A stretch of DNA of 64,000 nt from Acidimicrobiaceae bacterium (GTDB taxonomy: Bacteria > Actinomycetota > Acidimicrobiia > Acidimicrobiales > RAAP-2), in NCBI GenBank assembly GCA_003167415.1, contig PMTF01000015.1, forward strand, positions 56,006 through 120,005, written 5' to 3'. The notes below the pieces were generated by a model. The model had not been told where the DNA came from and did not search any database. It saw only the letters and a list, made by a program, of their open reading frames with translations. Positions 8,734 to 18,141 of this stretch are shown here, in pieces. A program made the translations under genes and the position numbers. The stretch's first letter is position 1. Each line of letters opens with the position of its first letter.

Positions 8734-9408
8734 ATGGTCAGCGACGTGAAAAACATTGCGATTCTGGTAATAGCTTCGTCTCTCGGTTTTGCTACGGCAC
8801 TATTCGGGCTCGTCATTCTGACGAGCAGCATTGGCGGTACAACGCAGGTCGTAGCCTGCCTGCTCGCGAACCAGGACGCCTCATCCATGACCGATTCGAC
8901 GAGTACGACTACCACTACTGCGCCGACTTCGAATTCGAATTGCGGCGCGTCGGCCTCAGCGACGTTGCCCAGTTCGCCCGTTGTCGACAACGGGCTGCCA
9001 ACCAACTACGCGATCCCCAACGACGCCACGGCCGCTGAAACGGTGGCGATCACCTACGCCCTCGCGCAGCTCGGGAAGCCCTACCTCTGGGGCGGCGTTG
9101 GGCCCAACGCCTTCGACTGCTCAGGGCTCACCATGATGGCCTGGATCCGGGCCGGCGTGACGTTGTTGCACTACACCGGCGACCAAATCAATGAGGGCAC
9201 ACGCGATTCTTCGTACGCCGACATTTCGCCAGGCGATTTGGTGCTCGTACCGGGTAGTGACGGGACCGTTGCGAACCCCGGCCACGTGGGCCTCTACATC
9301 GGCGAAGGTCTCGTCGAGTCGGCGGTCGACGTGCAGTTCGGGGTCATCGTGCAGCCCTATTCGTACTTCGTCAGCGGTGGCCTCTCGGGAATTCGTCACG
9401 TGGGCTAG
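8734..9408 (+). CDS. NlpC/P60 peptidoglycan hydrolase of the conjugation operon
   Basis: Predicted murein endopeptidase that would open the wall for the transfer channel. It has an N-terminal membrane helix (IAILVIASSLGFATALFGLVIL), a Ser/Thr-rich linker, then the NlpC/P60 domain: GKPYLWGGVGPNAFDCSGL with catalytic Cys about 129, and NPGHVGLYIG with His about 184. Length 224 aa. It opens the same-strand run of transfer genes and plays the part that VirB1-like lytic enzymes play in other type IV systems. The ATG at 8734 is used; a GTG four codons later is also possible. Confidence 0.88.
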   Translation: MVSDVKNIAILVIASSLGFATALFGLVILTSSIGGTTQVVACLLANQDASSMTDSTSTTTTTAPTSNSNCGASASATLPSSPVVDNGLPTNYAIPNDATAAETVAITYALAQLGKPYLWGGVGPNAFDCSGLTMMAWIRAGVTLLHYTGDQINEGTRDSSYADISPGDLVLVPGSDGTVANPGHVGLYIGEGLVESAVDVQFGVIVQPYSYFVSGGLSGIRHVG

Positions 9409-9462
9409 TCGCTGTACGCGAGTCGTGTGGGTAGCGGTACGTCAACCAACCAAGGAGAAGTA

Positions 9463-9771
9463 ATGACTCAAATCAGTGCAGTCCAGCTCGTGGCGAGCGG
9501 CGTTAACGTCACGCCGAACACCACGGCGATACCAGGCCTAAGTACATTGTCAACACTCGTGGGATCACTCATGGCCTTTGGGCTGGTGCTCTCGCTGGCC
9601 GGGTTCGTCGGCTGCGCGATCGTGATGGCGATCGGACACCACAGCGCCAATCCGCAGTGGTCGACTCGCGGCAAGATGGGCCTGTTGGTCTGTCTCGTGG
9701 CGGCCTTGCTCATTGGCGGCTCGGACCTACTGATCAATACGTTCTACAACCTCGGATCGAGTCTCAGCTGA
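9463..9771 (+). CDS. small conjugative membrane protein (DUF6112-like)
   Basis: 102-aa protein starting MTQISAVQLVASGVNVTPN, with two hydrophobic segments (about 28-52 and 69-90) separated by a short loop containing GHHSANPQWSTRGK. AAGGAG precedes the ATG. Size, topology and place in the operon resemble the DUF6112-type small proteins of actinobacterial integrative conjugative elements, and by analogy VirB2/TrbC pilin-like subunits. Its TGA overlaps the next ATG by one base. Confidence 0.7.
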   Translation: MTQISAVQLVASGVNVTPNTTAIPGLSTLSTLVGSLMAFGLVLSLAGFVGCAIVMAIGHHSANPQWSTRGKMGLLVCLVAALLIGGSDLLINTFYNLGSSLS

Positions 9772-10562
9772 TGGGTGGCTGGTCATCAGTGCGTGCGAAG
9801 CTGCTCCTCACCGCTCCGTTGTTGCTCGTATTGATCGTCGTTGTGCTGATGGCCTTGCGACCGTCGTCGGAGGCTCCGGTCGGGCGAATGAGTCAGCTCG
9901 GCTCGGCAAAGGTCGACACTGCGTTGCCCTCGTATCGTCCGCTTCGCGTCATGCCCCCGCAAACCGCAATCCAGCAAACCGTGGATCAACGCTTCGCGCA
10001 AGAATGGCGCAGTGAGAGTGCGTCGACGGCGGCGATGCTTCCCGAAGCCGCCACGTCTGTGTCCTTTCCGCCAATCGCCGCGTCCGATGTGCAAGCTCCG
10101 TCGACCTACGCGCTGGCCTTCACCCAAGAATTGCTCGACATCGACTTTGCCACGTCAACGAGAGAGGAACTGCTCGCCTGGGCGAGTTACAACAACGCTC
10201 CGAACAGCATTGTTGCCATCCCCGCTCTAATCAATCTGAAGGTCCTTCCGGCGTCTCTCACGATTCGCCCGACGCCCCTCCCGCCATTGACGCAGTGGAG
10301 AGGATTGGCGACGGCGCGAACTACGTGGCGCGTCAGCGGACTCGTCACTTCCGTCAGTCCCATCTGGACGCAATTACTCGCAACCGGTTGGCTGCCGGTT
10401 GATCCGCTAATGGCGATGTACGACGTCTCGGGGACTCTCACGGTTACAACGCCGGGAGAGGCTCCAGTCGTTCAGTCGATGTTCTTCGTTCTCACTCTCG
10501 GGGGCGCGTCGCGGCACGCCGGATACGGCGCTATGGCCTTGAACGACTGGACCGTGAACTAA
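9771..10562 (+). CDS. conjugation operon protein with N-terminal membrane anchor
   Basis: 263-aa protein, one N-terminal membrane helix (LLLTAPLLLVLIVVVLMAL) and a long extracytoplasmic part rich in Pro/Ser/Thr and Trp, ending in a beta-rich region. It starts at the ATG overlapping the previous stop (TGATG), so an open frame back to 9657 is not used. It is a likely structural part of the transfer channel, with topology like VirB8/TcpC. The sequence itself is not recognised. Confidence 0.65.
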   Translation: MGGWSSVRAKLLLTAPLLLVLIVVVLMALRPSSEAPVGRMSQLGSAKVDTALPSYRPLRVMPPQTAIQQTVDQRFAQEWRSESASTAAMLPEAATSVSFPPIAASDVQAPSTYALAFTQELLDIDFATSTREELLAWASYNNAPNSIVAIPALINLKVLPASLTIRPTPLPPLTQWRGLATARTTWRVSGLVTSVSPIWTQLLATGWLPVDPLMAMYDVSGTLTVTTPGEAPVVQSMFFVLTLGGASRHAGYGAMALNDWTVN

Positions 10563-12017
10563 GTGTGCACCAAGATCAACCCCATCTGCGACGTCGTTGA
10601 CATTATTGGCCACGTGGGCAGCAGTGTCGCGTCGTCAGTCTTCAGCGGCGTCGCGTCGGCCTTTGGCAATACGGCCGACTCCGCGATCAATTGGCTTTGG
10701 CAACAGTTGTCCTCGTCGACGACGGTCTCTCTCGGCGGCGCCAACTTCGAGTTGGATCTCGGCATCGTGGTGTCGATCGCCGTGGTGCTCTGTCTCGGTT
10801 TGTTCATCATTCAGATGGCGGTCTCCGCGCTGCGCCGTGACGCCGGCGGCGTCGGTCGTGCGCTCCGGGGGCTCGTCATTGCGACAGTCGGTTGTGCGAT
10901 TACGTTGGCGAGTCTTAACGTATTACTCGCTGGCGTGGATCAGCTTTGCGTCGGCATCGTGAAGGTCGCGACGGGCGGTACCATCGCAACGCTCGGCACG
11001 AAGATCATCGGCGGCGCCTTGTTCACGGTCACCTTCGCCAGCCCGGCCACCGTTCTGATCTTGTCCTTGTTCGCGATCGTCGCGGTCGCTATCGTCTGGT
11101 TTTCACTTGTCATTCGAAAAATGCTGATCATCATTACCGCGGTCTTCGCGCCGATTGCCTTCGCCGGGGGCATGGCTGATCTCTCGCGGGGCTGGGTACG
11201 CAAGTGGCTCGAAGCCATGTTGGCGCTGGTCTTTTCTAAACTCATCCTGATCATCATTTTCGTGATCGGACTCGGAGTGCTCGGCGGCATGGGTTCCGCG
11301 ACCGGGGGATCGGCACTGACTTCGATCACCGGAGAGATCACCGGACTCCTGATCTTGCTGGTCGCGGGATTCTCGCCGTGGATGGCGCTCCGACTGGTGC
11401 ACTTCACCGGCGATCACATGGCGACGATGGGCCAGTCTGCGTCACACGCCAGCGCCGGCGCTTCGACCGTGGTGGGCGCTCCCCAGAAAGCCGCGCAAAT
11501 GAAGTACTCGGCGATGACGCTCGGGGGACACCGCTCGGGTTCAGGAGCACCGCCGCCCGGTTCCGGACTCGGTCCGATTGGCGGTGATGTCACGACGTCC
11601 GCGAGAGCGGGGACGTCCGCGGCCGGTGCGGCCAGCGTTGTCGGTGGCGGCGTTGTTGCTGGCGCGGCGAAGGCCGGCGACGGAGCGCGAAGAGTCGCCA
11701 CCGGCGCGATAAGAAATGGAGTCGCGTCGGGCGCGACGGTTGGTGAGACAACTGGTAGGGGCGCGAGGGGAGCACCTGTTGTGCCGAGCGCTGCTGGTCC
11801 GTCTCGCACCCGGCAAGACCCGACACCGAGTTCACCTGGCAGTTCAATTACTCCTGCGACCCCCAGCCCGCAGAGTCGCAATTTCGATGCTCCCGTTTCT
11901 CCCGCGTCAATTAGTCAGGCACCGCCGCCGCCTGTGCCACCCCGTGCGGTGGTAGATCCCCCATCTCAAACACCACCGCCGTTCCCCGTCGCGCCGCCCG
12001 AGCAACCAAGGGAATAG
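10563..12017 (+). CDS. polytopic VirB6/TrbL-like conjugal transfer membrane protein
   Basis: 484-aa protein with about six to seven hydrophobic segments in residues 60-300, then a long low-complexity tail rich in Gly, Ala, Pro and Thr. This pattern (multi-spanning core plus disordered cytoplasmic tail) is that of the TrbL/VirB6-type inner-membrane channel proteins in actinobacterial conjugative elements. The GTG at 10563 immediately follows the preceding TAA. Short repeats in the tail, such as PPPPVPP, suggest protein interaction sites. Confidence 0.75.
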   Translation: MCTKINPICDVVDIIGHVGSSVASSVFSGVASAFGNTADSAINWLWQQLSSSTTVSLGGANFELDLGIVVSIAVVLCLGLFIIQMAVSALRRDAGGVGRALRGLVIATVGCAITLASLNVLLAGVDQLCVGIVKVATGGTIATLGTKIIGGALFTVTFASPATVLILSLFAIVAVAIVWFSLVIRKMLIIITAVFAPIAFAGGMADLSRGWVRKWLEAMLALVFSKLILIIIFVIGLGVLGGMGSATGGSALTSITGEITGLLILLVAGFSPWMALRLVHFTGDHMATMGQSASHASAGASTVVGAPQKAAQMKYSAMTLGGHRSGSGAPPPGSGLGPIGGDVTTSARAGTSAAGAASVVGGGVVAGAAKAGDGARRVATGAIRNGVASGATVGETTGRGARGAPVVPSAAGPSRTRQDPTPSSPGSSITPATPSPQSRNFDAPVSPASISQAPPPPVPPRAVVDPPSQTPPPFPVAPPEQPRE

Positions 12018-12020
12018 TTC

Positions 12021-13463
12021 GTGACTACGATCTCAGGTCCCTCGACGGTACGATTCGCCCGACGTCCGACACGCGGAATAATGCTCGGCTTTTCGGCCCT
12101 ACGCTGTGGCGCCATCGGCCTTTCGTTCGTGACGATGCTGGTCGGCCTCCTTGTCGGTGGCGGGTTCGGTCTCCTCGTCACGGGTCCGCTCTGGATGTTG
12201 TTCGTAGCCAGTGCCTTCGTCACGCGCAAGGGCGAGCCAGTCGTCGAATGGTTGCCCTTCCTACTGCACTGGTCGATCCGCGTCTCGGCGAAGCAGACCG
12301 AGTACCGGATGCGCGTGACGTCGCCACGTCCGGCGGGCACGATGGCCCTACCGGGTGACGCGGCACCGCTGCGCTTCTTCAACGATCCCGACACCAGAAC
12401 GTGTCTGGTCCACGACCCCCATCGTCAAACGCTCTCGGCGATTCTCGCGGTGTCGCACTCGGCCTACGTGTTACTCGCGCCGAGCGATCAAGTACAACGC
12501 GTGTCGGCGTGGGGGCGTGTGCTTGCGTCCCTCGCCCAAACGGGGACGTGCGCGGTGTTACAGATCCTCGAGTCAACAATTCCCGACCCTGGTACGAAGG
12601 TCGCTCAGTGGTTCGAGGAGCACGCCACGCACGCGGCCGACTGGTCCAACGAGCAGTACCGGACCCTGCTCGCGCAGTCATCCTTCGGCTCATCAACGCA
12701 TCGCACGACACTCACGCTCACTCTCGACATGAAGAGAGCCGCGTCGGCCATTCGCGCGGCCGGGCGCGGAGTGAAGGGTGCCGCCCACGTGCTGAGCGTT
12801 GACATGACCGTCCTCGAACAGGGGCTTCGCGCCGCCGGCCTGCGCGTGGACGCCTGGCTCAGCGAAGCCGAGATCGCGACGCTCATTCGCCAGGCCTACG
12901 ATCCCGCGAGCGAACTGGGAGTTGAGCATCCCGGGGCGAGACTCCGTTCGGCCGGACCAGTCGCCGTCTCGGAGCACTGGTCGTATCTTCGACACGATTC
13001 GGGGTACTCGAGTGTGCTCTGGATAAGCGAGTGGCCGCGAATCGAGGTCGCAGCGCATTTCCTGCACGCGCTCGTCTTCGCGCCCGATATTCGCAAATCT
13101 CTGTCGCTGGTTGCCCGGCCGATTGGCACAGCCGAGGCGCTGCGGGCCCTGCGAAAGGAGAAAACCGAAGCGATTACCGACGCCGGTCACAAGGCCAAGG
13201 TGGGCCAGATTCAAGACCTCTCCGACGTCCAGGAGTACCAGGATTTGCTGCAACGCGAGCAGGCCCTCATCGCTGGCCACGCCGACGTTGAGTTCAGTGG
13301 CTTCGTCACGGTCACCTCGAGCAGCGAAGAGGGATTGACGCAAGCCGTCGCGCTGATTGAACGCGCTGCCGGGCAGTCGGGCTGCGAAACCCGTGTGCTC
13401 TACGGACGCCAGTCGCAGAGCTTCGTGGTCGCGGCGCTGCCGCTCGGGCGCAGCGTCTTTTAA
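12021..13463 (+). CDS. SCO6880-type conjugation protein
   Basis: 480-aa protein with two N-terminal membrane helices (LRCGAIGLSFVTMLVGLLVGG and a following one, PrgI-like topology) and a large soluble domain. The soluble part resembles the nucleotide-binding-free N-terminal part of VirB4-type proteins, including a stretch of the kind HALVFAPDIRKSLSLVARPIG seen in SCO6880 homologues of Streptomyces and other actinobacterial elements. It therefore probably works with the separate VirB4-like ATPase encoded at 14663. The GTG at 12021 is preceded by AAGGGA. Confidence 0.72.
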   Translation: MTTISGPSTVRFARRPTRGIMLGFSALRCGAIGLSFVTMLVGLLVGGGFGLLVTGPLWMLFVASAFVTRKGEPVVEWLPFLLHWSIRVSAKQTEYRMRVTSPRPAGTMALPGDAAPLRFFNDPDTRTCLVHDPHRQTLSAILAVSHSAYVLLAPSDQVQRVSAWGRVLASLAQTGTCAVLQILESTIPDPGTKVAQWFEEHATHAADWSNEQYRTLLAQSSFGSSTHRTTLTLTLDMKRAASAIRAAGRGVKGAAHVLSVDMTVLEQGLRAAGLRVDAWLSEAEIATLIRQAYDPASELGVEHPGARLRSAGPVAVSEHWSYLRHDSGYSSVLWISEWPRIEVAAHFLHALVFAPDIRKSLSLVARPIGTAEALRALRKEKTEAITDAGHKAKVGQIQDLSDVQEYQDLLQREQALIAGHADVEFSGFVTVTSSSEEGLTQAVALIERAAGQSGCETRVLYGRQSQSFVVAALPLGRSVF

Positions 13464-13533
13464 AGAGAGGTTTATTCAATTGTCACGCCGTAGAGACAGC
13501 CCCACACCGCACAACGAAATCAAGGATCTCGAG

Positions 13534-14409
13534 ATGGCGATGTCGAAGCCGCGCCTCGCGCGAGTGCCGGGGTCCCATCACGTCGTCGTGGTCGGCCCGA
13601 AAGGGGGCACGGGTAAGACCACGGCGGCAGCGTTGCTCGCTCTCTATTTCGCCGAACTTCGAGGGGAGATCGTGAGCGTGCTCGACGCGACCACGCAGCT
13701 CGGGACCATGCGTCGTCGCGTGGTGTCCTCAGAGGAAGCTTCGACGCGACCCTTTCGAGAACTCTGCTCCCGAGCTCTTGATGGTGACGTGCTGCCCGAG
13801 TGGTCCGCGCTCGCGCCCTACGTCGACGTGATGAATGGCCTGCGGGTGCTTCGAAGTCTGAGCAGTCCCGCGGACCAGGACTGTCTTACACCAGCCGAGT
13901 TTGCCGCCGGCGTCGCGCTGCTACGACACGCCGGTGACATCGTTATCTCCGACGTGGGCGCTAAGGCCAACGGCCCAGTCGCCGTCGCGGCGCTCGAGAG
14001 CGCGAGCACGTTGGTCCTCGCGACAGAGTTCGCCTACGACGCGCTGGAGCTGACCATTGAGATGGTGAGCGCGCTCGCCGGTCAGCCCCTCAGTTATCGG
14101 CCCGACCCCGACGACTGGTCCGCCGTGGCCGACGGTAGGTTCGCCCCGTTGGTCGCGGGGTCCGTGGTCGTCGTCGCACCCGGTCGTCAAAGTAGCGGCG
14201 CCACGGTTCGTCGCGACGTCAATCTAAGGGCGATGACCGAGTGGCTTCGTGTCGTGTGCGGTGGCGTCGTCATGGTCGACCACGACGATCACCTCGACCT
14301 GGGCGATCGGATCGTGCTCGCAGAGCTGCAACTCGACACGGCAGTTGCGTATCTGCGCGCCGCTGCGGTGATCGCCTCGAGATTCCCACTGACGGTCGTG
14401 AACGAGTGA
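13534..14409 (+). CDS. ParA/MinD-like ATPase of the conjugation operon
   Basis: 291-aa P-loop ATPase with the deviant Walker A KGGTGKTTAAALL preceded by the strand HVVVVGPK, as in ParA/MinD/CpaE proteins. The Walker B region IVISDVGAKANG has Asp but departs from the usual IDTPP. AAGGA lies 7 nt before the ATG at 13534; an upstream TTG at 13480 would add 18 residues. It may position the transfer complex or help maintain the element. The stop overlaps the next GTG. Confidence 0.75.
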   Translation: MAMSKPRLARVPGSHHVVVVGPKGGTGKTTAAALLALYFAELRGEIVSVLDATTQLGTMRRRVVSSEEASTRPFRELCSRALDGDVLPEWSALAPYVDVMNGLRVLRSLSSPADQDCLTPAEFAAGVALLRHAGDIVISDVGAKANGPVAVAALESASTLVLATEFAYDALELTIEMVSALAGQPLSYRPDPDDWSAVADGRFAPLVAGSVVVVAPGRQSSGATVRRDVNLRAMTEWLRVVCGGVVMVDHDDHLDLGDRIVLAELQLDTAVAYLRAAAVIASRFPLTVVNE

Positions 14410-14666
14410 TTCCTGAACTACCGGTTCGACGCGTTGCACCACAACGTGGAGCCCCGTGGGTCCGTCGCGCGGCTTATTCGTATTCGTCGACAAGACCGAA
14501 GCGAACAACCGTCGTGGAACTGGTAGTTGTGGGCATCGTTGATCTGGTGTTGATTTTGGCGATGTTTAATCCGGGAATCGTGCAAAGCATCTTCACGTCA
14601 ATGCCGATGACGGTTACCGAGCTAAGCGCGACGGTCACGATGGCGACGAGTTGGGGTGGAGCGTGA
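14406..14666 (+). CDS. small single-span membrane protein (86 aa)
   Basis: It starts at a GTG overlapping the ATPase stop (GTGA) and ends overlapping the VirB4-like start, so it is fully integrated in the operon. The basic N-terminus (about 35 residues, Arg-rich) is followed by one membrane segment (VVELVVVGIVDLVLILAMF) and a short Thr/Met-rich tail. This is a probable transfer-complex subunit. No family is recognised. Confidence 0.65.
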   Translation: MIPELPVRRVAPQRGAPWVRRAAYSYSSTRPKRTTVVELVVVGIVDLVLILAMFNPGIVQSIFTSMPMTVTELSATVTMATSWGGA

Positions 14667-16381
14667 CGAGCCAAGAAGGACAACCCGTCGCCGTGCCGGC
14701 GAGGATTCAACTGCCGCCGTATCCGCCATTCGTCAACGCACGAACGCGAAATTCCGTGACGCCGTTGGTGGTCTCGCGCGAAAACCCTGATGGATTCGGA
14801 GTACCTACGTCCCGTAGGAGGGAAATTGAGCCCACAGCGGCGATCCTGGACGGAGGGAATTCCCTCGGTGCCACGTTGTACAGCGCTTTGAACACTCCGC
14901 GACGGGTTCGACGGGGGATGGCGCGCGCGGCGGCGCAGATTTCCGGGGCGGATCGGGTAGCAGCGCACGAGCAACTGAGGGAGGCCAAACGTCAACTTCA
15001 ACTCGAGGCTAAAGCAGCTGCGTATCTGCCGAGGAATGGCGAACTCGGGGAGCGTGCGCTGCGTACGTATCGAAGGTTGAAGGTTGAACCACACCGAGCG
15101 ACGAGCGAGGTCTTAGCCGGCGCGTACCCCTTTCTCGCCGAGAGCGGTCTCGGGAGTGAAGGCGTCTTGATCGGTCAAGACGCGTGGAGTGGCGCGGGCT
15201 TCGTCTACGACCCGTGGGTTCTCTACCGATTGGGTATTCTCACTAATCCGAACTGTCTGCTCGCGGGCGTCGTGGGTCGTGGTAAGAGCACGCTCGCCAA
15301 GTCGATCGCGACCCGTTCCATCGCTTTCGGAAGAAAGTGTTACGTGCCCGGCGACCCCAAGGGGGAATGGACGGCCGTCAGTCGCAGTGTCGGCGGCCAA
15401 GCGATTGCCTTGGGCGACGGCGTCGCGGCGCGACTCAATCCCCTCGACGAAGGTCCGCGTCCCGCGTACCTGACGAATCCCGACGGCGATCAGGTCACGC
15501 TGTCGGACGCGGCGTGGGCGCAGATGGTGCGACAGCGTCGCCGCGAACTGTTGCGATCGATCACCGAGACGACGCTCGCTCGACTGATGGGACCGGTGGA
15601 GTCCACGGCGCTCTACGCGGCGCTCGACGAGGCGGTGGCAACGAATTCCGTCGCGACGTTGCCGCAGGTGGTATCAGCGATGTTCGATCCACCCGGCGAC
15701 GTGATCGGTTCAAATCGCGCACAGTTGCTGGATGACGGTCGTGACGTTGCGCACGCGCTCAATCGCCTCGTCGGTGGTGACCTGGGAGGACTGTTTGACG
15801 GACCTTCCACTGTGCACTTTGACGCGACTCTCCCCATGGTGAGTCTCGACCTCAGCCGTATACAAGGTTCGGACGCCAAGATCGGACTTGTGATGACGTG
15901 CGCGAGTTCGTGGATGGAGGCCGCACTACAAGACCCCGCCGGCGGGCAGCGCTGGGTGATCTACGACGAAGCGTGGCGCGTGCTGAAGCAACCGGCGCTG
16001 CTCGCGCGCATGCAGAGCCAGTGGAAACTCAGTCGGGCCCTTGGGATTGCCAACCTGATGGTGATCCATCGACTGAGCGATCTCGACGCCGTGGGCGAAA
16101 GAGACTCCGAGTCGCGCAACCTCGCCTTGGGCCTGTTGGCGGACTGCTCCACCAAGATCATCTACGCGCAAGAGTCAGGCGAAGACGCGAAGACCGGCGC
16201 GGTGCTGGGTTTGTCCTCGACCGAGATCGACCAGCTCGCGAGTCTGGCGCGAGGCGAAGGGCTCTGGCGCGTGGGCGAGCGATCCTTCGTCGTGCGTCAC
16301 GTCTGCACGCCAGGGGAGTTGGCCTTGTTTGACACAAATCAGCGGATGGTGGCGAACCCCCGTGGGTTCAGCAATTCGTGA
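14663..16381 (+). CDS. VirB4-like conjugal transfer ATPase
   Basis: 572-aa ATPase energising the type IV transfer machinery. It has Walker A GVVGRGKSTLAKS (about residue 204), Walker B WVIYDEAWRVL (about 430), and a C-terminal VIHRLSDLDAVGERDSESRNLALGLL segment like the VirB4/TraC motor domain. The N-terminal part is charged and helical, with no membrane segment. The GTG at 14663 overlaps the upstream stop. It is downstream of the SCO6880-type protein, the usual pairing in actinobacterial elements. Confidence 0.85.
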   Translation: MTSQEGQPVAVPARIQLPPYPPFVNARTRNSVTPLVVSRENPDGFGVPTSRRREIEPTAAILDGGNSLGATLYSALNTPRRVRRGMARAAAQISGADRVAAHEQLREAKRQLQLEAKAAAYLPRNGELGERALRTYRRLKVEPHRATSEVLAGAYPFLAESGLGSEGVLIGQDAWSGAGFVYDPWVLYRLGILTNPNCLLAGVVGRGKSTLAKSIATRSIAFGRKCYVPGDPKGEWTAVSRSVGGQAIALGDGVAARLNPLDEGPRPAYLTNPDGDQVTLSDAAWAQMVRQRRRELLRSITETTLARLMGPVESTALYAALDEAVATNSVATLPQVVSAMFDPPGDVIGSNRAQLLDDGRDVAHALNRLVGGDLGGLFDGPSTVHFDATLPMVSLDLSRIQGSDAKIGLVMTCASSWMEAALQDPAGGQRWVIYDEAWRVLKQPALLARMQSQWKLSRALGIANLMVIHRLSDLDAVGERDSESRNLALGLLADCSTKIIYAQESGEDAKTGAVLGLSSTEIDQLASLARGEGLWRVGERSFVVRHVCTPGELALFDTNQRMVANPRGFSNS

Positions 16382-18141
16382 ACGCGCGACGCGACGACGC
16401 GTGGTTGTTCCTGGTGGCGGGTATCTTCGCGCTCTTTCTGGTGCTCGCGGCGGGAGGACTACTAAGTGCGCTCCTCGCCGGCCACGGACTGCCGACGCAT
16501 CACGTCGCAGGCGCGATCACCGCCTTCGGGCACGCTCGCGATCCCTCACTTGCGTGGAAGGTGCCCGTCGGCCCCGCCTGGCTGTACTGGAGCGTCACCG
16601 CGGTGGTGCTGGGCGTGGCCGCAGTCGCCACCATCGTTGGTGCGCGTTACCTGGGGACCGACGCGCGAACGAAGTCCGACGACCCGACGCGGGTGGTGGG
16701 CCTCGCCGATCGTCACGAGGTGTTGCTGGCGGCGGGAGCCAAGCACCTGCTCGCGCGTGGTCTCGTCCTTCGACCGTCGATTCAGAAACCGAAGGCGAAT
16801 GATCTCGGACTCTTTCTCGGGCGGAGTCGGAACGTGGAGTGTTTCGCGAGTGTCGAGGACTCGATGGTGATCCTCGGTCCTCCGCGCAGTGGCAAGGGGT
16901 ACAACCTCGTCATCCCCTTCATCCTCGACGCCCCGGGCGCGGTCGTGACGACGAGTACGCGACCAGACAATCTGGCCGTGACGATGAAGGCGCGGATGAA
17001 ACTGGGTCCTGTCGGTGTCTTCGATCCGCAGGGCCTCGCCAAAGGCGTGGCCGGGGGACTGCGTTGGTCGCCCATTCGAGGTTGCGAGCACCCCGAGACG
17101 GCGATGCAGCGCGCCGGGGCGCTCTGCGCGGGCGCTGCCGGCCACGTCACCGACGGGAACTTCTGGCAGCAACAGACCGAAGTCGTAGTGCGCTGTCTCT
17201 TGCAGGCGGCCGCCGTCGACGGGCGCGGTGTTACCGATCTCTACCGCTGGAGCTTGTCGCCCGACGAGGCGAAAGAAGCCGTCGAGATCCTGCGGGCTTC
17301 CATACTGGCTACGCCGCTCTGGGCGAGGGCCCTCGGAGGCGTCGTCGGGCTCGAACCGCGCCAACGGGCCAACATCTGGTCGGTCGTGAGTTCGGTGTTC
17401 TCGCCGTTCGCCAGTCCGCAAGTTATCGAGCAGCTCACGCCAGCGCTTGGCGCGGTGTTTCACCCTGAGCAGTTTCTAAAAGAGAATGGCACGCTCTACC
17501 TGCTCGGAACGAGTTCGGGCGCCCTCGCGACCGCGAACATCGTCTCTGCGCTTATTGAGGACGTCGTCGAAACTGCGCGCCAGCTCGCGAGTCGCTCGCC
17601 GGGCGCGCGGCTGGATCCACCCGTCGCGCTGATTCTCGACGAGGCGGCGAACTACCCCCTGCCCTCGTTGGGTTCCCTAATGAGCGAGGGTGGGGGCACC
17701 GGCATCACGACAATCGCGGTCTTGCAATCCTTGGCGCAGGCCCGTGATCGCTGGGGTCACGAGCAGGCCCAGGCGATCTGGGATTCGGCCACTTCGAAGA
17801 TAATCCTCGGTGGTTCGAGTAACGCGAACGATCTACGCGACTTGACACAACTCATTGGTGAACGCGAGAATCCGGAAGTTTCGACGACGCGTCAAGCGGG
17901 AGGCGGAAGAAACGTGACCGAATCGACGCGTCAACGAACCATCCTGGATCCGAGCGACATCCGACTCATCAAAATCGGTCACGGACTGTTGATGCTGCGT
18001 GCGGCGAGGCCGATCATGTTGACCCTACGACCGTGGACGCAGCGAGCGGACTCCGATGAACTCCGGCGTCAACGCGTCCTCGTGGAGGAGTCGTTGCGCA
18101 CCGCAGCGAGAGGCTCCCTTTCGCCGTTCTCAGCGACGTGA
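16378..18141 (+). CDS. TraG/VirD4-type coupling protein
   Basis: 587-aa coupling ATPase that would deliver DNA-protein substrates to the channel. Two N-terminal membrane helices (about 10-32 and 60-85) precede Walker A GPPRSGKGYN (about residue 166) and Walker B VALILDEAANYP (about 417). The TraM-recognition/AAD-type C-terminal domain contains ITTIAVLQSLAQARDRWG. Start GTG overlaps the VirB4-like stop; its stop overlaps the DUF4913 start. A coupling protein is evidence for conjugation of DNA rather than protein secretion only. Confidence 0.9.
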   Translation: MNARRDDAWLFLVAGIFALFLVLAAGGLLSALLAGHGLPTHHVAGAITAFGHARDPSLAWKVPVGPAWLYWSVTAVVLGVAAVATIVGARYLGTDARTKSDDPTRVVGLADRHEVLLAAGAKHLLARGLVLRPSIQKPKANDLGLFLGRSRNVECFASVEDSMVILGPPRSGKGYNLVIPFILDAPGAVVTTSTRPDNLAVTMKARMKLGPVGVFDPQGLAKGVAGGLRWSPIRGCEHPETAMQRAGALCAGAAGHVTDGNFWQQQTEVVVRCLLQAAAVDGRGVTDLYRWSLSPDEAKEAVEILRASILATPLWARALGGVVGLEPRQRANIWSVVSSVFSPFASPQVIEQLTPALGAVFHPEQFLKENGTLYLLGTSSGALATANIVSALIEDVVETARQLASRSPGARLDPPVALILDEAANYPLPSLGSLMSEGGGTGITTIAVLQSLAQARDRWGHEQAQAIWDSATSKIILGGSSNANDLRDLTQLIGERENPEVSTTRQAGGGRNVTESTRQRTILDPSDIRLIKIGHGLLMLRAARPIMLTLRPWTQRADSDELRRQRVLVEESLRTAARGSLSPFSAT